Shown piece after piece: positions 8,093 through 15,498 of a stretch of 64,000 bases of DNA (the first letter of the stretch is position 1; each line of letters starts with the position of its first letter). The translations under genes and the position numbers were made by a program. This DNA is from Maribacter polysiphoniae. GTDB lineage: Bacteria; Bacteroidota; Bacteroidia; Flavobacteriales; Flavobacteriaceae. The notes below the pieces were generated by a model, which was not told the DNA's origin, ran no database searches, and saw nothing but the letters and a program-made list of their open reading frames with translations. The stretch is taken from positions 203,762-267,761 of the forward strand of contig NZ_QGGQ01000001.1 of the NCBI RefSeq assembly GCF_003148665.1, given 5' to 3'.

Positions 8093-9145
8093 ATGACCCA
8101 TTTTCATCCTTTGACCGTAAAACAGATCAAACAACTTACACCAAGTTCAGTGGCCATTACTTTTGAAGTACCCAAAGAATTAAAGCAGACTTTTGCTTTT
8201 GTTCCTGGTCAGTATATCACTATAAAAAAGGAAATTAAAGGTAAGGAATTGCGTCGTGCCTATTCAATCAGTTCTTCACCCAAACGCGATTATATAACCA
8301 TTGGAGTGAAAAAGGTGGATAAAGTTGGATTTTCACATTACGCCAACACCGAACTAAAAGTGGGCGATGTCCTTGAGGTTATGCCTCCTGATGGTCGGTT
8401 TGTTTTTGAACCTACCGATTCACCTACAAACGTGGCTGCATTTGCTGCCGGCAGTGGCATTACCCCAATCATGAGTATTTTAAAGGAGGTTTTGGAAAGC
8501 AATCCCCACAATACATTCGTACTCGTTTACGGTAACAAATCCAATGCCGAAACCATGTTCTATAAGGATTTGCTAAAACTACAGCTAGACCATGCCGATC
8601 GTTTTTTCGTGTATTTTACCAATAGTAAGGTCCAGGAAGAAGGTTCCTTGTTTGGACGTATTGATACGTCATCAGTCAACTACGCCTTAAAGAACAAGCA
8701 TAAAAACATCAAATTCGACGCCTTTTATCTTTGTGGTCCCGAAGATATGATCCATTTAGTAAGCAATACACTCCAGGATAATGGCGTTGCCAAGGATAAA
8801 ATCCATTTTGAATTATTCACCACTACCGAAACCACTGCGGAGGTCGCACCGGTCGCGACTGACGGCAAGACCCGGGTAACGGTTATTCTGGATGATGAGG
8901 AATTTAAACTTACCATGGGTAAAAACGAAGTAGTCCTTGATGCCGTTTTGAAGGAGAACATCGATGCCCCTTATTCTTGCCAAGGTGGGGTTTGCAGTAG
9001 TTGTATCGCTAGGATTACAGAAGGAAAGGCCGAGATGGTGAAAAACCAGATCCTTACCGATGGGGAGATTGAGGAAGGATTGATCCTCACCTGCCAGGCA
9101 CGCCCCTTGACTCCGACTTTAAAAGTCGATTATGATGATGTTTAA
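8093..9145 (+). CDS. flavin and 2Fe-2S oxidoreductase (PaaE/ferredoxin-NADP reductase-like)
   Basis: A 350-residue electron-transfer protein. Order of domains: FAD-binding beta-barrel (about 1-105) with the RAYS flavin motif at 55-58, NAD(P)-binding domain (about 110-235) with AAGSGITPI and YLCGPEDMI, then a plant-type 2Fe-2S ferredoxin domain with cluster ligands Cys296, Cys301, Cys304 and Cys334. This layout is shared by PaaE and related monooxygenase reductases, which pass electrons from NAD(P)H to an oxygenase or desaturase. No paaABCD genes lie nearby, so the partner is unknown. The ATG at 8093 is chosen over an in-frame ATG at 8066, because the latter sits on the putative promoter. Confidence 0.85.
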   Translation: MTHFHPLTVKQIKQLTPSSVAITFEVPKELKQTFAFVPGQYITIKKEIKGKELRRAYSISSSPKRDYITIGVKKVDKVGFSHYANTELKVGDVLEVMPPDGRFVFEPTDSPTNVAAFAAGSGITPIMSILKEVLESNPHNTFVLVYGNKSNAETMFYKDLLKLQLDHADRFFVYFTNSKVQEEGSLFGRIDTSSVNYALKNKHKNIKFDAFYLCGPEDMIHLVSNTLQDNGVAKDKIHFELFTTTETTAEVAPVATDGKTRVTVILDDEEFKLTMGKNEVVLDAVLKENIDAPYSCQGGVCSSCIARITEGKAEMVKNQILTDGEIEEGLILTCQARPLTPTLKVDYDDV

Positions 9146-9188
9146 GAGTATTTGGGCCTAAAAACACTTTGTGTGGATGTGCCGTTTT

Positions 9189-9204
9189 CAAACCAGCCGG
9201 TTTG
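9189..9204. promoter_or_regulatory. partial palindrome similar to the tetR-upstream site
   Basis: CAAACCAGCCGGTTTG. Its part ACCAGCCGGTTTGTT matches 14 of 15 bases of ACCGGCCGGTTTGTT at 11812-11826. It may be a second operator for the TetR regulator encoded at 11976. This is inference from similarity only. Confidence 0.35.
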
Positions 9205-9306
9205 TTTTGGTCGCCAAGGCATTCATTACCATTGAATCGATGCATTTCATCGATGACACAGGGCAATCTGGCCATAAACACCTATTACCACAGATTAAAA
9301 TAAATA

Positions 9307-9334
9307 TCAAAACCGACCCACGGGTCGGTTTTGA
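9307..9334. terminator. 13-base-arm palindrome (terminator or operator)
   Basis: Arms TCAAAACCGACCC and GGGTCGGTTTTGA are perfectly complementary with a 2-base centre. A hairpin with terminal U residues could end the reductase transcript, but it lies 160 bases downstream and the T residues are inside the stem. The half-site AAACCGACC is shared with the palindrome at 11806, so a DNA-binding role is equally possible. Confidence 0.4.
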
Positions 9335-9441
9335 CAAACCACCCATGTAAATAAATTATTTTCTTGGCTGTTAAGAATACCCTCTCTTTTCGACTTATTT
9401 GAAATAGGTTTTGTATAAATTTACAGGAACGCTTTACACAA

Positions 9442-10137
9442 ATGCACGCATTGAACATACATGATACGGCTATTTTGGTTTTTGCACTGTCCTCGCAAGC
9501 GGAATGCAGACGCAAAAAAATTGCAAATAGCAATGCTTTGTTCAGCGCGCTTTCCGAGCACAGTCTTGGTATGGTTACCAAAACAGGTCTTCCCTATTTT
9601 CATTACACTGAAAAAGAACAGGAAGGCCATACTTTTGGCGAACGATTCACGAACGCCATACAAGCTGTTTTCGAAAAAGGTTATAAACGTATCATTACCA
9701 TTGGCAATGACACACCCCAATTAAAAACCTCCCACATCCTGGAAGCAGCCAAGCTTTTGGAAAACAACAGATTGGTATTGGGGCCTTCAGCCGATGGCGG
9801 CTTTTATCTGATGGGGCTTCATCAAGAAAATTTCAATCCGGAAAATTTCCAAGCCCTGCCTTGGCAGACTTCGGGATTGGTTTCCCGGCTATTAGCGTCA
9901 TTTCCTGCGGGCAATCATGAAATAGTCCAACTAGATAGGTTGTTCGATATTGATACGTATTGGGACATTAACCTTCTTTCCAAGTTCTCAAATCAGCTTA
10001 CCCCCTTTATTGAGAAGATTATTTTGGCATTGATAAACACCAATGCCGTTATATATCCATATACACTTCTTTCCAAAGAACAGTTCAACTACTGTATTCA
10101 TCAAAACAAAGGCTCGCCAATACCTTTAGAGGCATAG
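9442..10137 (+). CDS. TIGR04282-type arsenosugar-associated glycosyltransferase (DUF2064)
   Basis: A 231-residue protein. It has the DUF2064/TIGR04282 layout: an N-terminal ILVFALSSQAECRRKK segment, a GNDTPQL motif where the family usually has GSDxPxL, and the LGPSADGGFYLMGL loop. The C-terminal D.LFDIDTYWDI element is also typical. These GT-A-like proteins are found with radical SAM ArsS in arsenosugar-type clusters, where they are thought to handle a sugar-phosphate or nucleotide-sugar step; the exact reaction is not established here. Downstream come the peroxidase-like gene and arsS in the same direction. The usual Asp after GS is kept as GND, with Asn replacing Ser. Confidence 0.72.
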   Translation: MHALNIHDTAILVFALSSQAECRRKKIANSNALFSALSEHSLGMVTKTGLPYFHYTEKEQEGHTFGERFTNAIQAVFEKGYKRIITIGNDTPQLKTSHILEAAKLLENNRLVLGPSADGGFYLMGLHQENFNPENFQALPWQTSGLVSRLLASFPAGNHEIVQLDRLFDIDTYWDINLLSKFSNQLTPFIEKIILALINTNAVIYPYTLLSKEQFNYCIHQNKGSPIPLEA

Positions 10138-10265
10138 CATTACACTGCCTTTTCCTTCGACATATCACAAAAACACAACACCAAAGGGGTGCTCCTTGCC
10201 ATTTCGCTTCGAAATGAATGGGAATATCACCCTAAAATCAATAACAACTTCTTAAAAGCTTTATA

Positions 10266-10601
10266 ATGGCAAAATCATATTACGACCCTGCAGACCTTAG
10301 AAAATTTGGAAAGATTACGGAGTGGAGTGAGGAATTAGGTACTAAATTCTTCGATTATTACGGTAAAGTCTTTGAAGAAGGAGCCTTATCGGCGCGCGAA
10401 AAATCGTTGATTGCATTGGCCGTTGCCCATGTGGTCAAATGTCCCTATTGCATCGATGCCTATACCAAAGACGGATTGCAAAAAGGAATTACCAAGGAAG
10501 AAATGATGGAAGCCGTTCATGCTGGGGCCGCAATTGAAAGTGGGGCAACCTTGGTACATGGGGTGCAGATGATGAACAAGTACGATAAATTAAGCATGTA
10601 A
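10266..10601 (+). CDS. arsenosugar biosynthesis-associated peroxidase-like protein (AhpD/CMD fold)
   Basis: A 111-residue protein of the carboxymuconolactone decarboxylase/AhpD fold. It has the redox pair Cys59-Pro-Tyr-Cys62 and the upstream ALAVAHVVK helix with His55, the arrangement of AhpD-type alkylhydroperoxidases. Its place directly before arsS identifies it as the peroxidase-like partner common in arsenosugar clusters. It may reduce an arsenical or protect the iron-sulphur enzyme, but this is inference. The gene is 128 bases after the glycosyltransferase and 83 bases before arsS. Confidence 0.8.
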   Translation: MAKSYYDPADLRKFGKITEWSEELGTKFFDYYGKVFEEGALSAREKSLIALAVAHVVKCPYCIDAYTKDGLQKGITKEEMMEAVHAGAAIESGATLVHGVQMMNKYDKLSM

Positions 10602-10684
10602 ACAGCACAGTGGCGGCACACAAATCCAATCGGGCAATTATTTGTCCCGATGGGATATGGTGACCGACAACCAAATAGGAAACT

Positions 10685-11740
10685 ATGGCGACAAAATCAT
10701 TAAAAGCAAGGCATAATGGACTTGCGGAAAAAAACGAGCAACTGAAAATACTCAATGGCGGTGTTTTTGAAGAAGGTGAACTGCCTTATTTTAAAGATAA
10801 GATCGCGCTCACAGGACATTATCCCCTGAGACCGAAAAAGCTGGAGATCTTTCAGATCAATTTAGGTTATATGTGCAATCAGGTTTGTGAACATTGCCAT
10901 GTTGATGCAGGACCGGACCGTAAAGAAATCATGACCCGTGAGACCATGCAGTATTGTTTGGAGGTCATTCGCAATACGGGGGCCCATACGTTGGACCTTA
11001 CCGGAGGTGCCCCTGAAATGAACCCCGACTTTCGATGGTTTGTTGAGGAAGCTGCCAAGGCCGGTATCCAAGATTTTATCGTTCGTTCGAACCTAACCAT
11101 CATTAGGGCCAATAAAAAGTACCATGATTTGCCAGAGTTCTTTAAAAAACACAATGTACATGTGGTATCCTCTATGCCCCATTACACTCGGGGAAAAACC
11201 GATAAACAAAGGGGTGACGGGGTTTTTGATAAGTCGATCAAGGCTTTGCAGGAGTTAAATGCCGTAGGCTATGGCCTGCCAGACAGTGAACTTAAACTGG
11301 ATTTGGTATATAACCCTTCCGGCGCCTTTTTGCCCGGAGACCAAGTAGCCATGGAAAAGGATTTTAAAAAGGCCTTGAAAGAGGATTTTGATATTCAGTT
11401 CCATCATCTGTTTGCCATTACCAATTTGCCTATTTCACGGTTTTTGGACTATCTGATCGCTACGGATAATTATGAGGACTATATGTATGCCTTGGTTGAG
11501 GCCTATAATCCTTCGGCGGTTGAAAATGTAATGTGTACCAATACGATTTCAGTCAGTTGGGACGGGTGGTTGTACGATTGCGATTTTAACCAGATGCTCG
11601 AATTGAAGGTCGATAGTAAAATCAAACACATCAAGGATTACAATGAAGATATTCTGAATGATAGGGATATCATCATCTCACAGCATTGCTATGGTTGTAC
11701 CGCAGGGGCAGGTAGTAGTTGCCAAGGAACTGTGGCCTAA
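10685..11740 (+). CDS. arsS: arsenosugar biosynthesis radical SAM protein ArsS
   Basis: A 351-residue radical SAM enzyme. The 4Fe-4S motif is Cys64-x3-Cys68-x2-Cys71 and is followed by the TGGAPEMNPDFRW SAM-binding segment. The C-terminal DUF3641-like part (after about residue 255) has the Cys-rich end CYGCTAGAGSSCQG. ArsS attaches the 5'-deoxyadenosyl group of SAM to dimethylarsinic acid, giving the precursor of arsenosugars. Some homologues use selenocysteine near the C-terminus; here the corresponding site reads as ordinary Cys codons with no internal stop. No arsM (arsenite methyltransferase) is present in the window, so methylated arsenic must come from elsewhere in the genome or from outside. 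Confidence 0.88.
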   Translation: MATKSLKARHNGLAEKNEQLKILNGGVFEEGELPYFKDKIALTGHYPLRPKKLEIFQINLGYMCNQVCEHCHVDAGPDRKEIMTRETMQYCLEVIRNTGAHTLDLTGGAPEMNPDFRWFVEEAAKAGIQDFIVRSNLTIIRANKKYHDLPEFFKKHNVHVVSSMPHYTRGKTDKQRGDGVFDKSIKALQELNAVGYGLPDSELKLDLVYNPSGAFLPGDQVAMEKDFKKALKEDFDIQFHHLFAITNLPISRFLDYLIATDNYEDYMYALVEAYNPSAVENVMCTNTISVSWDGWLYDCDFNQMLELKVDSKIKHIKDYNEDILNDRDIIISQHCYGCTAGAGSSCQGTVA

Positions 11741-11805
11741 TATTGGTCTAAATCTTAGCATGTATAGGATTTAGACCCCCTTTTTATCTAGGGAATACAA
11801 CACTT

Positions 11806-11823
11806 AAACCGACCGGCCGGTTT
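11806..11823. promoter_or_regulatory. palindrome upstream of tetR, candidate TetR operator
   Basis: AAACCGACCGGCCGGTTT pairs at 16 of 18 positions with its own reverse complement. ACCGACCGGTCGGT-like palindromes are common operators of TetR/AcrR proteins. The site is 153 bases upstream of the tetR ATG and 65 bases after arsS. Confidence 0.5.
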
Positions 11824-11975
11824 GTTGAAGCGTTCGACAATTGGGTAGTACATCGGGATTTCTGCATTTTAACGTTTTTTTCCTTACCCTTATCCTTTTA
11901 AAACGGGCATTACCTAAGGTTGGGGGTTCTTTGTTTAAGACTTAACGGTCTAATTGAACCATTAAACCCAATCTT

Positions 11976-12593
11976 ATGGACAAGAACCTAAAACGCATGG
12001 CTACCATGCAACGATTACAAGTAACAGGCCTTGAATTGTTTTACAAAAATGGCTATTACAATACTAGTGTCGATGATATTTTAAAAAAGCTTTCCCTTTC
12101 CAAAGGGGCATTTTATTATCATTTTGACTCGAAGGAGGATTTCTTTACCCAAATTCTTGAGAACCTTTTGGCCCGTAAAGTCTATAGCATGTTGATAGAA
12201 CCCATCGAGGGGCATGAAAATCCGTTGCTTTTAATCACCAACTGTTTTGAAAATGCATTGGAAACCGCTGTGCACAACGAGATGGATTGTGGCTTTGTCC
12301 TGAACAATTTCATTAATGAGTTTCGTGGAAAAAACGAAAAGATAATGAAGCACCTGAATGATATTCTCCAGATTTGGGAAGTCAACCTGGTATCCGCATT
12401 GCAAAAAGGAAAATTCAACGGCCATATCGATAGGCATATTGATGCCGAGGGCATTGCTTTATTCTTAATGAGTTCGTATATGGGCATACGTACCCTTATG
12501 GCCGATAACGCCCCAAGTGCGCGTAAATACAGATTCATGTCGCAACTTAAAATGTACTTTAAGACGATTGAAATCAAACAACCCACCCTATAG
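11976..12593 (+). CDS. TetR/AcrR family transcriptional regulator
   Basis: A 205-residue regulator. The N-terminal helix-turn-helix (about residues 8-55) contains GYYNTSVDDILKKLSLSKG and AFYYHFDSKEDFF, the most conserved TetR signature. The remaining helical domain would bind an effector. It follows arsS by 236 bases in the same direction and has palindromes in front of it and in front of the arsenosugar-type operon. It may therefore regulate itself and that operon, which is not shown. It ends 11 bases from the convergent GT9 gene, with no room for a separate terminator. Confidence 0.9.
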   Translation: MDKNLKRMATMQRLQVTGLELFYKNGYYNTSVDDILKKLSLSKGAFYYHFDSKEDFFTQILENLLARKVYSMLIEPIEGHENPLLLITNCFENALETAVHNEMDCGFVLNNFINEFRGKNEKIMKHLNDILQIWEVNLVSALQKGKFNGHIDRHIDAEGIALFLMSSYMGIRTLMADNAPSARKYRFMSQLKMYFKTIEIKQPTL

Positions 12594-12604
12594 TCGAAGA
12601 ACAA

Positions 12605-13645
12605 CTACGCATTCAGGAGAAAGATGATTTTTTCAAGGATATCTTCGGGGTCTATTGAAGTCATCACATTTTCATACCCTTTGGGAACTTTGTTACCATA
12701 AATGGAAGTCGGTATCAAGGGATAATTGGTCCTGTCGGATAAAAGTGCATTATCCAAATCTTGTCCATAGGGATAAAATCCGGCAAATGGATGTGTAACA
12801 CCCCATAGGGTAATCGTAGGGATACCGAACAGTGCAGCCAAATGTGCATTGCCACTATCCATGGATACCATTACATCCAGGTTCGAAATCAAGGCCAGCT
12901 CCTCTTCCAAGGTAAGCTTGCCTACAACCGAAAGACAATCATTGTACGTTACGGCCCAAGAATCGAGGAGTTCTTTTTCCTTTTGCCCCCCTCCAAACAG
13001 CAATATTTTATACTGATTGGTACTGTTTAAGTCCCGCACTACCTGTTCCATTAACTCCAAAGGGTACATTTTTCCGGAAAAAGCGGCAAAAGGCGCAATT
13101 CCCACCCATTTTCTTGAATCGCTTCCCACAGTATCCAAAATAAAATTAGGCAATGTCCTTTTCGGCAAATAGTTGTTGATTGTGAGGTTAAAAGGATATC
13201 CCATTTGAGAGAAGACATCTGCATAGCGCTGATGCGTGGTTTTTAATTGCTTAAAGACTCTATTCTTTTCAGCGGTCAATGCCTTTTTCTCTTTTCTTCC
13301 CTTATCAATCTGTATAAAAGGAATCCTGTCCAAACGGAAATACTGTTTTAGGATATTGCTTCGAAGCACGTTATGTAAATCGGCAACGGCATCTATTTTT
13401 AATACCTTAAGTTCCTGGTATAGTTTCCAAAGTCCAAAAACCCCTTTATGTTTCCCAGAAACATCGGCAACATGAACATTAACCCGTTCCAAACCATTGA
13501 AAATAGGTACAAGGAATTTTTTGGTAAGTACGGTCACCTTAAGATCGGGATAAGCATCAAGAAGTGATTTAATCACCGGAACGGTCATTGCAACATCACC
13601 CATGGCAGAAAGCCGTATTACCAATAGGTGTCTACCGTTTTCCAT
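12605..13645 (-). CDS. glycosyltransferase family 9 (heptosyltransferase-like)
   Basis: A 346-residue GT-B enzyme. The N-terminus LLVIRLSAMGDVAMTVPVI is the GT9 signature, and the C-terminal half has the nucleotide-sugar site with SMDSGNAHLAALFGIPTITLWG. GT9 enzymes transfer heptose or related sugars to the lipopolysaccharide core at the inner membrane. The DUF4254 gene lies 17 bases upstream in the same direction, a common flavobacterial pair. Acceptor and donor cannot be told from sequence. Confidence 0.87.
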   Translation of the reverse strand: MENGRHLLVIRLSAMGDVAMTVPVIKSLLDAYPDLKVTVLTKKFLVPIFNGLERVNVHVADVSGKHKGVFGLWKLYQELKVLKIDAVADLHNVLRSNILKQYFRLDRIPFIQIDKGRKEKKALTAEKNRVFKQLKTTHQRYADVFSQMGYPFNLTINNYLPKRTLPNFILDTVGSDSRKWVGIAPFAAFSGKMYPLELMEQVVRDLNSTNQYKILLFGGGQKEKELLDSWAVTYNDCLSVVGKLTLEEELALISNLDVMVSMDSGNAHLAALFGIPTITLWGVTHPFAGFYPYGQDLDNALLSDRTNYPLIPTSIYGNKVPKGYENVMTSIDPEDILEKIIFLLNA

Positions 13646-13662
13646 AGTATAAAGTCCAAAAA

Positions 13663-14265
13663 TTACTTTTGACCGCGAAGAACCGGGTTCAATTCGTCGT
13701 CATTGTACATTTTCATTTGTTTATAGACCTTCATATACTTTTGTCCAGCTTCGATATCGTTCAATAATTGATCTATGGCCGTTGACAAATCAACTCGCTG
13801 TTCCAGCAGTACATTCAATTTTTCCCGACATTTTTGAAGATGTTCTTCCGAGGCGTCTGTTCGATCCGCCTCCTCTTGCATGTGATAGATCTTCAATGCC
13901 AGAATTGATAATCGGTCTATGGCCCAAGCCGGACTCTCCGTATTGATAACAGCGTTATCCACAATGTTGACCGATTGGTATTTTTTAAGGAAATAACTGT
14001 CTATATATTCAACCAAATCAGTCCTATCCTGATTACTGGCATCGATTTTCCGCTTTAAAACAAGGGCAGCCACCGGGTCAATGTCTGGATCACGAATAAT
14101 ATCCTCATAATGCCATTGAACCGTATCAATCCAATTTTTACGATATAGCAAATGTGCGATATCATCTTTAGGATACGGGTTATTAAAAGGTTGGTCCACG
14201 GAATCTATTTCGTGGTATTTTAAGATACTTTCCTGAAAAATACGATTGGCTAACGAACTGAACAT
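13663..14265 (-). CDS. DUF4254 family protein
   Basis: A 200-residue soluble, mostly helical protein with many charged residues and no signal peptide or membrane segment. The pattern LYRKNWIDTVQWHYEDIIRDPDID and the later SPAWAIDRLSILALKIYHM match the DUF4254 family of Bacteroidota, which is often next to GT9 glycosyltransferases. Function unknown. It is 35 bases downstream of the polytopic membrane gene and 17 bases upstream of the GT9 gene, so the three probably form one operon. Confidence 0.8.
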   Translation of the reverse strand: MFSSLANRIFQESILKYHEIDSVDQPFNNPYPKDDIAHLLYRKNWIDTVQWHYEDIIRDPDIDPVAALVLKRKIDASNQDRTDLVEYIDSYFLKKYQSVNIVDNAVINTESPAWAIDRLSILALKIYHMQEEADRTDASEEHLQKCREKLNVLLEQRVDLSTAIDQLLNDIEAGQKYMKVYKQMKMYNDDELNPVLRGQK

Positions 14266-14300
14266 CTCAATTTATTTTACACAAATATACCTTTTATTTG

Positions 14301-15236
14301 CTATAAAATCATGACGGATAAGAAGACAATAACAGGGATTAATATGGATCCCAACAAAACAATTTCCTTGATTTTCTCGCGCTTTATGGACTCAACATAA
14401 TTTGTCATGAACACCGCTCCCGGGAAAAATGTCAGCAATATGGGGTATTGTTCTTCTGAGGATACCAACACATTTATAACCAGACCGATAATAAGGAAAA
14501 AAACGACGAGCCGCGTTGTCACGATTTTACCGACACCGGAATTCCCAAGGTTTATAAAGGCCAAAACACCTAATATAAACAAGACGAGAACGTAAATAAT
14601 GAGTCTACCACTACTCGCCCAATTTAGATAATCACTAGGGTCGAACATGACCGTAAAGTGGTAATGTGTAAGAAAGAAATCGAGATTACTGGTCAACACC
14701 AAAAAACCGGAACTTAACAAAAGTACCGCAAAAAAAGCGGCAAAAGGCACCAACCAATTTCTAAAGCTCTTAGGGTCATAGATGTAAATTGCAATAAATA
14801 CGACCAAAAGGAACAAAAGTGCCCAATCATAAAAGAGACTGGCAAAAAGAATCCATAACGATGCGTCGAATATCTTCATCTTAATCCCCTTCAATGTCCG
14901 CATACTAATAATCCTCCGAATGGACAATAAGATAAAAGTATTGCTTAGGATAGCTTTGTTATCGCTCAAAGTTTCCGGAAAGACAACCATCAAGAGGGCA
15001 AAAAACAAGATTGTATAGGAGTTCGCCAGCGTTATTTTATTCCTTTTTACAATGAAATCGACAAGAAAAATGGAAAAAAACAATGTGGACAACACCAATG
15101 TTTGCCACAACAATTCCTCTGGGGGATAAGCCTTTTTAAATAGTAAAAAATGAACAAGCCAATAGAGCAAAAACAAAAAAGTTACTACAATTATGTAGTT
15201 AATAGGTTTAGTTTTGCCAAAAATACTTGTAATCAT
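14301..15236 (-). CDS. polytopic membrane protein (DUF6427-like)
   Basis: A 311-residue integral membrane protein with about eight hydrophobic segments spread over the whole length and very short loops. I recall it as the flavobacterial family DUF6427, a tentative assignment. No catalytic motif is visible. It heads a possible operon with DUF4254 and GT9, so an envelope glycan role is plausible but not shown. Its first codons overlap the -33 element of the divergent tiny membrane gene at 15277. Confidence 0.7.
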   Translation of the reverse strand: MITSIFGKTKPINYIIVVTFLFLLYWLVHFLLFKKAYPPEELLWQTLVLSTLFFSIFLVDFIVKRNKITLANSYTILFFALLMVVFPETLSDNKAILSNTFILLSIRRIISMRTLKGIKMKIFDASLWILFASLFYDWALLFLLVVFIAIYIYDPKSFRNWLVPFAAFFAVLLLSSGFLVLTSNLDFFLTHYHFTVMFDPSDYLNWASSGRLIIYVLVLFILGVLAFINLGNSGVGKIVTTRLVVFFLIIGLVINVLVSSEEQYPILLTFFPGAVFMTNYVESIKREKIKEIVLLGSILIPVIVFLSVMIL

Positions 15237-15256
15237 CTGCGGTTTTTATATTTTTG
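15227..15256 (+). promoter_or_regulatory. promoter of the small membrane protein gene
   Basis: TTG at 15227-15229 and TATTTTTG at 15249-15256 match the Bacteroidota -33/-7 pattern with a 19-base spacer. The ATG follows at 15277. The -33 element lies inside the start of the divergent gene. Confidence 0.6.
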
Positions 15257-15276
15257 TCCCGTAAATATACTATAAG

Positions 15277-15498
15277 ATGAAGGCATTTTTTGAAGGCATA
15301 CAGGATTTATTTGTGAATGGTCTTTTCTGGCCCTATGATTTTTTAAGGTTCACCAAAAACTGGTGGGCCGCCAATACGGTCAACTGGATATTCATGATTA
15401 TCTGCTTTACCGCTTTTGTGTATTGGATGCTTCAACTCAAGAAATACAACGACAATAATGAAGAGGATAAATCAATCTCTTCACATTCCTACTTATAG
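15277..15498 (+). CDS. small single-pass membrane protein (DUF6341-like)
   Basis: A 73-residue protein. An amphipathic N-terminus with FFEGIQDLFVNGLFWPYDFLR is followed by one membrane helix (about residues 40-55) and a charged tail. It resembles the flavobacterial DUF6341 family, sometimes mislabelled in databases as a phosphoribosyltransferase because it is near purine genes. It is divergent from the DUF6427-like gene and convergent with purD; the two stop codons overlap by six bases. Function unknown. Confidence 0.75.
   Translation: MKAFFEGIQDLFVNGLFWPYDFLRFTKNWWAANTVNWIFMIICFTAFVYWMLQLKKYNDNNEEDKSISSHSYL

Larger units (their letters stand above)
9146..9441. other. 296-base intergenic stretch with three symmetric elements
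   Basis: No gene seen. It carries CAAACCAGCCGGTTTG at 9189-9204, whose 3' part resembles the palindrome in front of tetR. A 7-base-arm hairpin (ATCGATG/CATCGAT) lies at 9236-9254, and a 13-base-arm palindrome at 9307-9334. It separates the reductase gene from the arsenosugar-type operon and probably holds the operon promoter, possibly near 9416. Confidence 0.5.

Noticed and set aside
8093-9145. Reductase as PaaE of a phenylacetate operon
   Set aside because: No paaABCD or other phenylacetate genes nearby; only the domain layout is shared.
9189-9334. Symmetric elements as ends of an insertion sequence
   Set aside because: No transposase, no target duplication, and the elements differ from each other.
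9285-9720. Minus-strand open frames opposite the glycosyltransferase start
   Set aside because: No motif or start context; they mirror the plus-strand gene and the palindrome.
10640-11740. ArsS as a selenoprotein with in-frame TGA
   Set aside because: The C-terminal region reads through with ordinary Cys codons and ends in a TAA stop.
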